Assembly (NCBI GenBank): GCA_963629575.1
Contig: CAVGIM010000003.1
Span: 27,013-91,012, forward strand
Origin: Hallerella sp963629575
Lineage (GTDB): Bacteria; Fibrobacterota; Fibrobacteria; Fibrobacterales; Fibrobacteraceae
Direction: 5' to 3'
DNA: 64,000 bases
Below the pieces are notes generated by a model, which was not told where the DNA came from, did no database searches, and saw only the letters and a program-made list of their open reading frames with translations. A program made the position numbers and the translations under genes. Shown in pieces: positions 15,734 through 23,556 of this stretch. Positions within the stretch are counted from its first letter, which is position 1. Each line of letters begins with the position of its first letter.

Positions 15734-17781
15734 TATTCCGCCTTTTTGAACTTGACCGTGAAAGTGGAACCCTTGCCGGGGTGGCTTTGCACGGAAACGT
15801 TCGCCTTGTGAGCTTCCGCTACGCGCTTGACGATGGCTAGCCCTAGACCGGAACCCTTGGTGCTGCGGGTCATTTCGTCGCCGACGCGGTAGAAGTCGTT
15901 AAAGATGTTCTTTTGTTCGGCAGAGGCGATGCCAATGCCGGTGTCCGCTACAGAAAATACGATTTTTTCGTTTTCTTCGAAAACCCGGACGTGCACTTTT
16001 CCCGGGGGATTCGTGTATTTGATGGCGTTTTCCATTAGTCCCTGGGCCAGGCTGTAGAGCGCGGTGAAATCTCCCATGACGAAGCATCCGGGGGAAAGTT
16101 CCCTTGTCATTTCGAGCCCGCGGTTGTCCGCCTGGTCGAGAATCGCTTCGTAAACCCTTGACACGCATTCCGAAAGATCGAGGCGTTCCCATCGGAATGT
16201 CTGCTTGCCGGTTTCCATTCGCGTGTAGCTGAGGATGGCGCCTATCAGGTTTTCGAGGCGCGAGGATTCCTTGCCGATGAGCGTGGCGTATTCTGCGCAC
16301 TTTTCGATTTTTTGAACGCGTCCGCCCGAAATCATTTCGGCAAACATCTTGATGGACGTGAGAGGCGTCTTGAGTTCGTGGGAAATCGAGGAAAGGAAGT
16401 TTGTCTTCATCGAGATGAGCTTCCGCTCCTGGGAAATCGTCTTGAAGATGAAGAAGGAACCGAGGATGACGGTGAGCAGGGAGAATGCGACGAGGCCGGA
16501 AAGCTGGAACATCTTGTGCCTCGCTTCGCTATAAAGTTCCTGGGAGGAACGCCTGTACAGGGTGAGCGTCCACCCCAGGCTTTCGCCGAGGTCCATCTGT
16601 CTGGAAATCTGGACTTCGGAATCCTGTCGCTTGCCTAGGATTACGGAATCGCGGTCATCGGAAACGGAGTAAACGACGTCCTTCCATTCGCGGGCCGTTT
16701 CGGCTAGCTTCTTGCGGATGCGTTCGCCGTAGGCGTCCCGGTCGATGAGGCCGATAACGACCTGGTCTCCGGAAAGCCACGGGTAGGCCATGCGGAAGAA
16801 AGTGGTCTGGCCGTCCTGCTTGTAAAGAAGCCCTTCCTTTGTCGGGAGATGATCTCCGGCGAGGTGCATGAGAAAATCCCGATGCGAGGCGAACGCTTCC
16901 GCGTGTTCGATCTGCCTGTTCAGGTTCTCGCGCAGGTTCCAGAACGCGTCCCGCTTTTCCTTGGAAAGTTCCTCGAACGAGAGAATCTGGCTAATGGCGT
17001 TCTCGAAAAAGAACTTGGCGCTTCCGATGTCCTGCAGGACTTCGCCTTCCAGAAATTCGGAAAAGAGGAAAAGGCAGTAGTTTTCGGCCGCGGAATGCTT
17101 TTTCTGTTCCACGAAGATCTCGAACTTGAGCAGAAAGAGCGATTTGGAAAGGTCGCTTTGCAGGTATCCGTGGGCTTCGGGATGTCGTTCGAGAATGTCG
17201 ATGATGTGGAGCGCTTCTTCGTAATTCTTTTGGCGATAGCGCAATCGGAGAATCCCTATCAGGTTCAGGACGTTGTCCTTCCTGGACAGGTAGGGCGTGC
17301 GCAAGAGAAGCGCCGAACGGGCAAAGTCTATCTTGTCGGGATTCAATCCCGCAAATTCTCCGCGGAGAAGCTTTTTTTCGATCTCGCCGGGAACCGTGGT
17401 CGGCGGATCGGGCCAGGCCGGGTGGCTCGAAATGGAAATGCTCGGATAGACAAGCCTGTTCTCGTTGAAGAGAAAGATGGCGGCGATGCCAGGCACTTTC
17501 TTGAAGGAAACCGCGTTTCCGAATTCGAGGATCTTTTGCGGCTGTTCGTAAAGGAAGAGCGAGGCGTTCCGGGTCTCCTTCAGAATTTCCTGCTGTTCCT
17601 TTTGAACGGCCAGGACTGCCTGCTTCGAAAAGGAAGCCTGGGCGTCTTCGAAATTTTTTTCGGCAAGGAGACGCTCGTTCTGGACGTTCCGGAAACTGAG
17701 AACGGCGAGTATCGCTGTCGGAATGATGATCCCGCCGAAAAAAAGCGCAACGAAAATGCGGTTGTTCTTCGGAAGTTTCAC
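15733..17781 (-). CDS. Membrane sensor histidine kinase
   Basis: The 682-residue kinase has two membrane helices (about 9-29 and 426-447) framing a large periplasmic domain of nearly 400 residues with helical, TPR-like character in its middle (about 165-300) and a Cache-like end with RMAYPWLSGDQVVIGLIDRD. The cytoplasmic part has the H-box SSISHELKTPLTS (His468), the N-box LMENAIKYT, the G1 DTGIGIAS and the G2 GSGLGLAIVKR motifs. The extracellular domain is the sensor and I cannot name its ligand. It lies between a small membrane protein gene (upstream) and the response regulator (downstream). Confidence 0.93.
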   Translation of the reverse strand: MKLPKNNRIFVALFFGGIIIPTAILAVLSFRNVQNERLLAEKNFEDAQASFSKQAVLAVQKEQQEILKETRNASLFLYEQPQKILEFGNAVSFKKVPGIAAIFLFNENRLVYPSISISSHPAWPDPPTTVPGEIEKKLLRGEFAGLNPDKIDFARSALLLRTPYLSRKDNVLNLIGILRLRYRQKNYEEALHIIDILERHPEAHGYLQSDLSKSLFLLKFEIFVEQKKHSAAENYCLFLFSEFLEGEVLQDIGSAKFFFENAISQILSFEELSKEKRDAFWNLRENLNRQIEHAEAFASHRDFLMHLAGDHLPTKEGLLYKQDGQTTFFRMAYPWLSGDQVVIGLIDRDAYGERIRKKLAETAREWKDVVYSVSDDRDSVILGKRQDSEVQISRQMDLGESLGWTLTLYRRSSQELYSEARHKMFQLSGLVAFSLLTVILGSFFIFKTISQERKLISMKTNFLSSISHELKTPLTSIKMFAEMISGGRVQKIEKCAEYATLIGKESSRLENLIGAILSYTRMETGKQTFRWERLDLSECVSRVYEAILDQADNRGLEMTRELSPGCFVMGDFTALYSLAQGLMENAIKYTNPPGKVHVRVFEENEKIVFSVADTGIGIASAEQKNIFNDFYRVGDEMTRSTKGSGLGLAIVKRVAEAHKANVSVQSHPGKGSTFTVKFKKAE

Positions 17782-17794
17782 GGTTCGCCCCGAA

Positions 17795-17959
17795 TCAGTA
17801 GAGAAGTCGAACCAGGGTAGAGAGCCGTTCCTGCCCGATGACTACCGCCGCCCGATCCACCGCTTTCGGACTTGCGACGAGGACGACGCTTGTCGCAAGA
17901 AGAATTGCGATGCTTGTCGCTAGCAGGTAGAAGCCGACGATAGCTAGCCGCGGTTTCAT
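17795..17959 (-). CDS. Small single-pass membrane protein (54 aa) in the LysM-kinase operon
   Basis: This short gene reads MKPRLAIVGFYLLATSIAIL at its start, then a second hydrophobic stretch, and ends in a polar VIGQERLSTLVRLLY tail. It is predicted to be one long or two short membrane helices. Its ATG overlaps the LysM gene stop (ATGA), and it ends 13 bases before the kinase start, so it is clearly inside the operon. No family is recognisable. Position suggests a modulator of the sensor kinase or an accessory to the LysM protein, but that is inference. Confidence 0.6.
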   Translation of the reverse strand: MKPRLAIVGFYLLATSIAILLATSVVLVASPKAVDRAAVVIGQERLSTLVRLLY

Positions 17960-19122
17960 GGGGCGAGTTTTGCCTTGTGCGTAATCGAGACCAGGTTGCC
18001 GTATTGGATACGTCTGTCTCCGTAGTAGGCTTCGCGAACGAGAATTACGGAATGGGCGTCGTTCAGGCTGGTGACGATGCCGCGTGCGAGAAGGCGCGGA
18101 GGAATCAGGGAATCCGAAAGATCCTTTTCCCAGATGGCGACTCCGTCGCCTAGGCTGTAGTGGTCGTCTTTTCCGCGGTCGATCATGACGTAGCCATAGG
18201 GACCGATGGCGAGATTCTTTTCGAGCGCATACCGGACGGTTGCCATGCTGTCTATCGAAGCGGACTTGACTTCGCTGTAGCTTTCTACGTTGATAGGCTT
18301 AAACGGCTTTTGCAGCCGGGCCTTTGCGTATTCGATTTTAATTTCGCGCATGTTCTGGAGGAGTACGGCACGGGAAAGCGTATCGCCGACATCGGTTATT
18401 TTCGCTAGTCCCGAGTAGCGGAGGACGGCGATCTTTTCCTTGTCGCGGATCTTTGTTTCGGGGAGCGTTGCGGGTCTTGCGTCCCAGATTTCGACGATGG
18501 CTCCGACGGTTGCCCTAGGCGACGTGTTCATGCCGATTCCGAGAACCAATTCCGTTTCGGGAATGTGGACGAGAGGCTTCCTTTTTTCGCCGGAATTGAC
18601 GGTGAACCAGGACGAGTCCGACTTGAGGCTGTCCGGAGAGAGGAGCATCGGCGAAAGAACCTGGTAGTATCCGTTGAAAATCTTTGGCTCGGAGCGTTGC
18701 GCGTAATAGTAGGAAACGCCTTTTGGCCTTGCGGGCTTTTCCTTCTTGTCCGCATCGGCGGAGAGGCTTCCGAGCATCTTGGCAAAGTGATCGTCCTGGT
18801 TTGCTGTCGCGCACCCGCTTGGAGCGGAAACGCCCTTCGGCAGCGAGGAATCGCTTGCGGAGGTCGCGCACGGAATGGGCGTCGGCTGCTTTTTCGCCTT
18901 GGAACTGCCGGGAGCTTCTCCCAGGTAGATGGAATCGCCCGGGTAAATCCAGTGCGGATCCTGGATGTGCCTGTTGTTTTCCCACAGGTCCGGCCATGCA
19001 AAGGGATTGTTCAGGTATTCGCCGGAAATGTCCCAGAGGGTGTCTCCCTGCTTGACGAAATAGGCGCTTGCCGCGATGACGACAAGTCCGAGAGCGATGG
19101 AAATGCTTTGAATGTGCCTCAT
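17956..19122 (-). CDS. LysM-domain secreted/periplasmic protein
   Basis: The 388-residue protein has an N-terminal hydrophobic segment (about residues 4-20) directly followed by one LysM domain: YFVKQGDTLWDISGEYL, then the NPFAWPDLWENNRHI stretch and HWIYPGDSIYLGE, the long-gap LysM variant with a WPxLW insertion. LysM binds peptidoglycan glycan strands. The remaining 300 residues hold two similar beta domains related to outer-membrane-associated proteins, with no catalytic motif. It is the first gene of a five-gene operon with a kinase and regulator, so it may report on the cell wall. TAAATT lies 6 nt ahead of its ATG. Confidence 0.83.
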   Translation of the reverse strand: MRHIQSISIALGLVVIAASAYFVKQGDTLWDISGEYLNNPFAWPDLWENNRHIQDPHWIYPGDSIYLGEAPGSSKAKKQPTPIPCATSASDSSLPKGVSAPSGCATANQDDHFAKMLGSLSADADKKEKPARPKGVSYYYAQRSEPKIFNGYYQVLSPMLLSPDSLKSDSSWFTVNSGEKRKPLVHIPETELVLGIGMNTSPRATVGAIVEIWDARPATLPETKIRDKEKIAVLRYSGLAKITDVGDTLSRAVLLQNMREIKIEYAKARLQKPFKPINVESYSEVKSASIDSMATVRYALEKNLAIGPYGYVMIDRGKDDHYSLGDGVAIWEKDLSDSLIPPRLLARGIVTSLNDAHSVILVREAYYGDRRIQYGNLVSITHKAKLAP

Positions 19123-19128
19123 ATTATC

Positions 19129-19134
19129 AATTTA
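19129..19134 (-). promoter_or_regulatory. Putative -10 box (TAAATT) of the LysM operon
   Basis: TAAATT ends 6 nt before the ATG at 19122 with no Shine-Dalgarno between them. GATAAT, immediately beside the ATG, is an alternative hexamer. Confidence 0.4.
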
Positions 19135-19157
19135 ATCTTTTTTTGAACTCGAAATTT

Positions 19158-20411
19158 TTAGCGTCTGCGTTTTTGGCTAAAAAGAATTGTCCCCGTTTGC
19201 GAATTGCTTTCCGTTTCCTGGTTTTCGCGTTTCCGGATGACTTTTCCCTTGCGAACCTCGTGGCGCCCGAGAAGCCCGGCGCGGTCCGGGACAAAGAAAA
19301 ATAGCGCGTGGATGCGCGGGTTGCCCGGTTCGAGGTCCATTGGCACGATCTTTCGAAGCATGTAGCCTTCGCGGCGAAAGCGCTTGATTTCCTGCGCGGC
19401 GACGGCGAGGTTCGAAGAGTTCAGGAGGATGCGTTCGGGTTGGCTTCTCGCGATTTCCGGGATGACGTTTCCGGCCAGGGCTTTTCCGGCGGGCGGATCG
19501 AGATAGATGGTCCATTTGCCGTCCTTGGACTTTCCGCGGAAAAATTTCGGGAAGAATTCCTTGTCGATTGCCGCATGGAGATAGCGGACATTCGGTGTCT
19601 GGCGTTCCATGTCGCGGATATCGGCGGCAAAGCAGTCTTCGAAGTCTTTGGAAAGAGACTCGGCGATGTAGGCGGGACCCGCGAAGCATTCGAGGAAACG
19701 GTCGTCCTTTGCCGGGTGAATCATTGCGCGGATACGCTTCGGAAGACCGATCCAGGGAGCCTTGCAGGCCGGAGCCCAGTCGATGACGCTGTATTTCTGG
19801 TCGGTGCCTCCGATTGGAATGAACCGGTTTCCGAATCCCTTGCGAAATTCGATGCGGGAACCTGGAACGGGATGTGCCGGGTCGAAGGTCTGCACCGGAC
19901 TGACCTGAATCTGGTGGCAGCAGAGAACGTCGCCCGAATGCTCGCGTTCGAGATAGTCGAGGAATGTCTTGAATTCCCGGGTCGCTTCTGCGGAATGCAA
20001 GATGTTTTGCACGGCGATGCCGAAGCGGCCGTCTCCCGTGGCGCGAAACCAGATTTGGAGAATCGATCCGCGGAACTTGGAAAGATGCGGCTTTCGGATC
20101 TGGCTGTCGATGTCGAGTACTAGCTTTGGCGGCTTGGCTCCCTTGAAAGGGCTTTCGATGGAGAGAACGCGGTTTCCCTTGGCCATGTGCTGCGAGAAAA
20201 TGCGCCAGTCGCAGGCGTCTGCCTTGACGGGAACCGTAAACCAGCCCTGGATTTTTCCCGGTATCCGGTTTTCCTTCGCCCAGTTTTCGAAATAGGCGCG
20301 CTTTCCTTCCAGGTCGGTCGGAATCGTTTCGGGCGTTTTGGCGGCTTTTGGGGCCGAGGTAGCCTGTTTGGTGTTCCAGGTGCCGCGGTTCTTGAGGTTT
20401 CTTCTTTGCAT
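19158..20411 (-). CDS. TrmA/RlmD-like RNA methyltransferase homologue lacking the catalytic cysteine
   Basis: The 417-residue protein resembles the catalytic domain of m5U RNA methyltransferases: FLECFAGPAYIAESLSKDF as the SAM-binding motif, FAADIRDMERQTPN after it, and YLDPPAGKALAGNVI at the DPPR position. The block ILLNSSNLAVAAQEIKRF occupies the place of the nucleophile motif (VSCNPxTLARD), but the Cys is Ser. The terminal VPMDLEPGNPRIHALFFF parallels PFDMFPxTxHVE, with the active Glu absent. Iron-sulphur cysteines and a TRAM domain are not evident; the first 200 residues are atypical. It may methylate by another chemistry or be a pseudo-enzyme. It starts 8 bases after the RepA-like gene. 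Confidence 0.65.
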   Translation of the reverse strand: MQRRNLKNRGTWNTKQATSAPKAAKTPETIPTDLEGKRAYFENWAKENRIPGKIQGWFTVPVKADACDWRIFSQHMAKGNRVLSIESPFKGAKPPKLVLDIDSQIRKPHLSKFRGSILQIWFRATGDGRFGIAVQNILHSAEATREFKTFLDYLEREHSGDVLCCHQIQVSPVQTFDPAHPVPGSRIEFRKGFGNRFIPIGGTDQKYSVIDWAPACKAPWIGLPKRIRAMIHPAKDDRFLECFAGPAYIAESLSKDFEDCFAADIRDMERQTPNVRYLHAAIDKEFFPKFFRGKSKDGKWTIYLDPPAGKALAGNVIPEIARSQPERILLNSSNLAVAAQEIKRFRREGYMLRKIVPMDLEPGNPRIHALFFFVPDRAGLLGRHEVRKGKVIRKRENQETESNSQTGTILFSQKRRR

Positions 20412-20419
20412 AGTTCCAG

Positions 20420-22144
20420 CTAGACGATAAAGCGCGGATAGTGCCAGGTGCAGTCTTTCGCGGGTTGCGGGGCGAAGTTTCTGAATTCCCCGCGAAGGCT
20501 GAACATATCGGGAGAGCCGCTTATCGGTGAAAGGGTGATTCGGGAGTCCGCATGGGTTTCGAGTTCCGGATATTCATCGGGGTTTGTCGCCGCGATGACG
20601 GCGGAACCGGTGAGAGATATCAGCACATCGACCATCTGGAGCAGGGCTTTTCCCGGAGGAATGTTGTTTCGGACCGCTTTCGGGTTGTGGAGAACGGCGG
20701 ATATCGGATCGATGACTATCGCCGCGTAGTCGTGATCTTCCAGCTTCTTGGCGCCTTTGACCCTCTTGGCGATATACTGGGCCATTTCGAGGGGAGAGAG
20801 GGCGATTCCGCGCAAGTTCAGGAACCCGAATTCGGGAATGGAAGCGGAAAGCCCGCGGGAAGCGGCGACGGCGAACAGCCGGTTGAGAAAGGCGGAACGG
20901 GTGCTTTCGAAATTGACATAAAGTACGGCGGACCTGTGCGTCGAAGAGAAGAGCCAGTCCTCGCCATGGGCGAGCGAAAAGGCGAGATCCATCAGGGCAA
21001 AGGACTTGCCGGACTTTGGCGGTGCGGTGAGCAGCAGGAATTCTCCCGTTTCGAGCGTATCGTCTATCAGGAGTCTGTCCTTTTTCGGTGCATCGTCGCT
21101 GTCGCTTGCCAGTTCGACGAGAGGCTTTCCGTCCAGGCAGTATTCGACCCAGGTCTGCCAATCTTCGAAAGACTTCGCGCCTTGCTCAAGGCCTATCAGG
21201 TATTGCTGCTTTCCGTTGCGGAGAACTCCCGGCATCCGAACCATCTGTCCCGGGTTCGCGTTTGTCGAATCGACCTTGAAACCCTGGGAATCCAGCGTCT
21301 TGAAGAGATATTCGACTCGAGAATCGTATTCTTCGCGGTTTTTCGCGTGAATCTTGATCCAGGCCTGCACGGAATTCGCTCCGGTGCTGACGAGCGCCGC
21401 GCAGGGAAGGTTTAGCGCCTTGTAGTAGGCGAGCTGCTTTGCCAGGCTGAAATTCGGGTTATCGACGACCGCATAGCGGAAACGGAACGATTCGTCGCTT
21501 TCGTCCGCGCTCTTTATCGGGTTGATTCCGACGAGCGCGCCATCCGGGCCGTCAAGGGATTTCATCGTTTTCTTGATGCTATCCGCCTGTCCTAGAATCT
21601 CTTCCACCGATTGGACCGTCGCCTCGGACGTGTTGGATTTCTTGTATTCGATGGATTCTTCCGGCTTGAAAAGAGCACCGAGAAGCTTGGCAAAGTCCAA
21701 CCGCCAGTCCGGGGTTGGCCATGGGATGCTGAGCGCTTCCGGGTCTATCCGATGGTTTTGCAAGAGTTCGAGAGCCTGGGCGTCTAGGCCCATCGCGAGA
21801 ACCTGTTCCAGGGAAATGGCTCCCGAAATGATCGGCTGGACGGGAGCGTTGAAGGAACTTGCCTGTGGCGCGGGCTGCTGGGCTGCCGTGTCTTCTTTTC
21901 GAGGAGGCGTTTCCCGCTTGCGTTCGCGTTTTTCGGCGGCGAAAGCTCTTCGGATGATGGTGTCGGCATCTTCTTCGGAGAGACCTTCGTCCTTTGCGTG
22001 TTCTCCAAGCTGGAATGTCGCTTCCATGTAAGTCATGCCGCTTTTTTCCGCGGCTTCGGCAGCACGGAAAAGTTCGCCCTTGAGATCTTCGGGCTTGTGC
22101 CTGTTGCTTAGAAACAGATTGATGATTTGGCGCGGACTGTCCAT
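20420..22144 (-). CDS. RepA/AAA_25-like ATPase with an N-terminal primase-like region
   Basis: The 574-residue protein has a helical N-terminus (1-75), a polar linker, a central domain (about 200-340) with YAVVDNPNFSLAKQLAYYKAL and AALVSTGANSVQAWIKIHA reminiscent of phage or plasmid prim-pol/RepB-type replication domains, and a C-terminal RecA-like ATPase. The ATPase has Walker A APPKSGKSF (374-382), Walker B AAIVIDPISAVLH and a GSAVIAATNPDEY sensor-like strand. Such proteins usually act in plasmid or phage replication, but no integrase or plasmid genes surround it. It sits between a MATE exporter and an RNA-methyltransferase-like gene. Confidence 0.65.
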   Translation of the reverse strand: MDSPRQIINLFLSNRHKPEDLKGELFRAAEAAEKSGMTYMEATFQLGEHAKDEGLSEEDADTIIRRAFAAEKRERKRETPPRKEDTAAQQPAPQASSFNAPVQPIISGAISLEQVLAMGLDAQALELLQNHRIDPEALSIPWPTPDWRLDFAKLLGALFKPEESIEYKKSNTSEATVQSVEEILGQADSIKKTMKSLDGPDGALVGINPIKSADESDESFRFRYAVVDNPNFSLAKQLAYYKALNLPCAALVSTGANSVQAWIKIHAKNREEYDSRVEYLFKTLDSQGFKVDSTNANPGQMVRMPGVLRNGKQQYLIGLEQGAKSFEDWQTWVEYCLDGKPLVELASDSDDAPKKDRLLIDDTLETGEFLLLTAPPKSGKSFALMDLAFSLAHGEDWLFSSTHRSAVLYVNFESTRSAFLNRLFAVAASRGLSASIPEFGFLNLRGIALSPLEMAQYIAKRVKGAKKLEDHDYAAIVIDPISAVLHNPKAVRNNIPPGKALLQMVDVLISLTGSAVIAATNPDEYPELETHADSRITLSPISGSPDMFSLRGEFRNFAPQPAKDCTWHYPRFIV

Positions 22145-22153
22145 ATGGGAAGA

Positions 22154-22159
22154 AATATA
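22154..22159 (-). promoter_or_regulatory. Putative -10 box (TATATT) of the RepA-like gene
   Basis: TATATT ends 9 nt before the ATG at 22144; no Shine-Dalgarno sequence is present in between. Confidence 0.45.
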
Positions 22160-22194
22160 ATTTTATTCGGCATCGTCAAGAGTTCTTGTAGGAT

Positions 22195-23556
22195 TCAGCG
22201 CGTCACATTGCGAATCCAGCGCTTTCGCTCGACACGCCATGCGAGGATGGGAACCTTGACCAGTTCGTCGGAACGAAGCATCAGGAAGACGAGCGGAAAG
22301 GAAAGCTCCCACGTGAAACCGGCCAGGTATCCAAGCGGAATGGAAAAGAGCCAAAGACTGCCGATATCGAGAAGGGATGTAAAGACGGTATCGCCGCCTG
22401 CCCGGAGAATGCCGATGATCGAGGGCGACGTGTAGGAGTGCAGAACGATGATTCCGCATTGGATGCAGACAAATGTCCTTGCGAGCTGGAGGGTTTCTTC
22501 CGGAATTGCGTAGAGGGCGAGAACCGAATCCTTGCAGAGAAAGAGAATGGTCGCCGCGACGATTCCGACCAGGATCCCGGCGAGGAGAAGCGAGTTCGCG
22601 TAGCGCTTCGCGTCGTCCAGGTGTCCGCCGCCGAGCCTGTTTCCGATGATGGGCGCGGATGCGCCGGCAACACCGAAGATAAAGACCAGGGCGACCTGCT
22701 GGAGAGTTCCCACGATGCTTGCCGCGGCGACGATTGTCGCGTTCAGATGCCCGAGGACCACGGATTGGGCGGCAACTCCGACGGACCAGCCCGTTTCGTT
22801 GATGACGACCGGGATGCTGTAGCGGAGAAAGTCCTTGAAGAGGGGAATGTCAAGATGGAAGAGTCGCTTGAAGCGAAAATGCAGGTGCCTTTCCATGAAG
22901 CGCACGTAGAAAATCATCGCTAGGCATTCGATCGTTCTCGCGATAAGCGTGGCGATTGCCGCTCCGCGTACTCCCAGGGCGGGAAATCCCAGGTTCCCGA
23001 AAATCAGAAGCCAGTTGAGGACGATGTTCAGGACGAAAGCGCCCGACGTGATGAACAGGCTGGCCTTGACTTCGCGCGTGCTGCGCATCAGCATGACGAG
23101 CGTGTTGCTGAATCCGAAGAAAAAATAGGTGAACCCCTGGATTTTCAGGTATTCCGTGCCGATTTCGACAAGTTCGGGGACATTCGTGAAAATTCGCATG
23201 ACCTCGCGCGGAAAGACCGTCGTGACGAATCCGAACAGAAAGGAAACGAGAGTCCCCATGCAGAGCGTAATGGACACGATTTTCTGGATGCTTTCCGAAT
23301 CGCGCTTTCCATAGTATTGCGCGACGAGAATCCCGCCGCCGCTTGCCGTTCCGAAGGAAATCAGCGAAAAGACGAAAAAAGGCTGACCGGCGAGCGTCAC
23401 TGCGCCGAGGGCTGCTTCCGAAATGCTTCCGACCATGATGTTGTCGGCGAGCGAAAGGGAAAACTTTACCAGGTCCTGCAAGGCGATAGGAAGCGCCAGC
23501 CCGACGAGAACCTTGAAAAAGTGCGGTTCCAGGATGAACTTTTCGGAAAGCTTCAT
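22195..23556 (-). CDS. MATE-family efflux transporter
   Basis: A 453-residue polytopic protein with the two-fold MATE arrangement of about twelve helices. Family marks are the ALPIALQDLVKFSLSLADNIMVG opening (binding pocket of helix 1 and 2), FFGFSNTLVMLMRSTREVKAS at the end of helix 4, and the matching second-half helix 7 region IPVVINETGWSVGVAAQSVVLGHL. These export cationic drugs or metabolites with Na+ or H+ antiport. I place the start at the ATG at 23556, which overlaps the XPB stop (TGATG); an in-frame GTG one codon upstream is the alternative. The coupling to a helicase gene has no obvious functional meaning. Confidence 0.92.
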   Translation of the reverse strand: MKLSEKFILEPHFFKVLVGLALPIALQDLVKFSLSLADNIMVGSISEAALGAVTLAGQPFFVFSLISFGTASGGGILVAQYYGKRDSESIQKIVSITLCMGTLVSFLFGFVTTVFPREVMRIFTNVPELVEIGTEYLKIQGFTYFFFGFSNTLVMLMRSTREVKASLFITSGAFVLNIVLNWLLIFGNLGFPALGVRGAAIATLIARTIECLAMIFYVRFMERHLHFRFKRLFHLDIPLFKDFLRYSIPVVINETGWSVGVAAQSVVLGHLNATIVAAASIVGTLQQVALVFIFGVAGASAPIIGNRLGGGHLDDAKRYANSLLLAGILVGIVAATILFLCKDSVLALYAIPEETLQLARTFVCIQCGIIVLHSYTSPSIIGILRAGGDTVFTSLLDIGSLWLFSIPLGYLAGFTWELSFPLVFLMLRSDELVKVPILAWRVERKRWIRNVTR

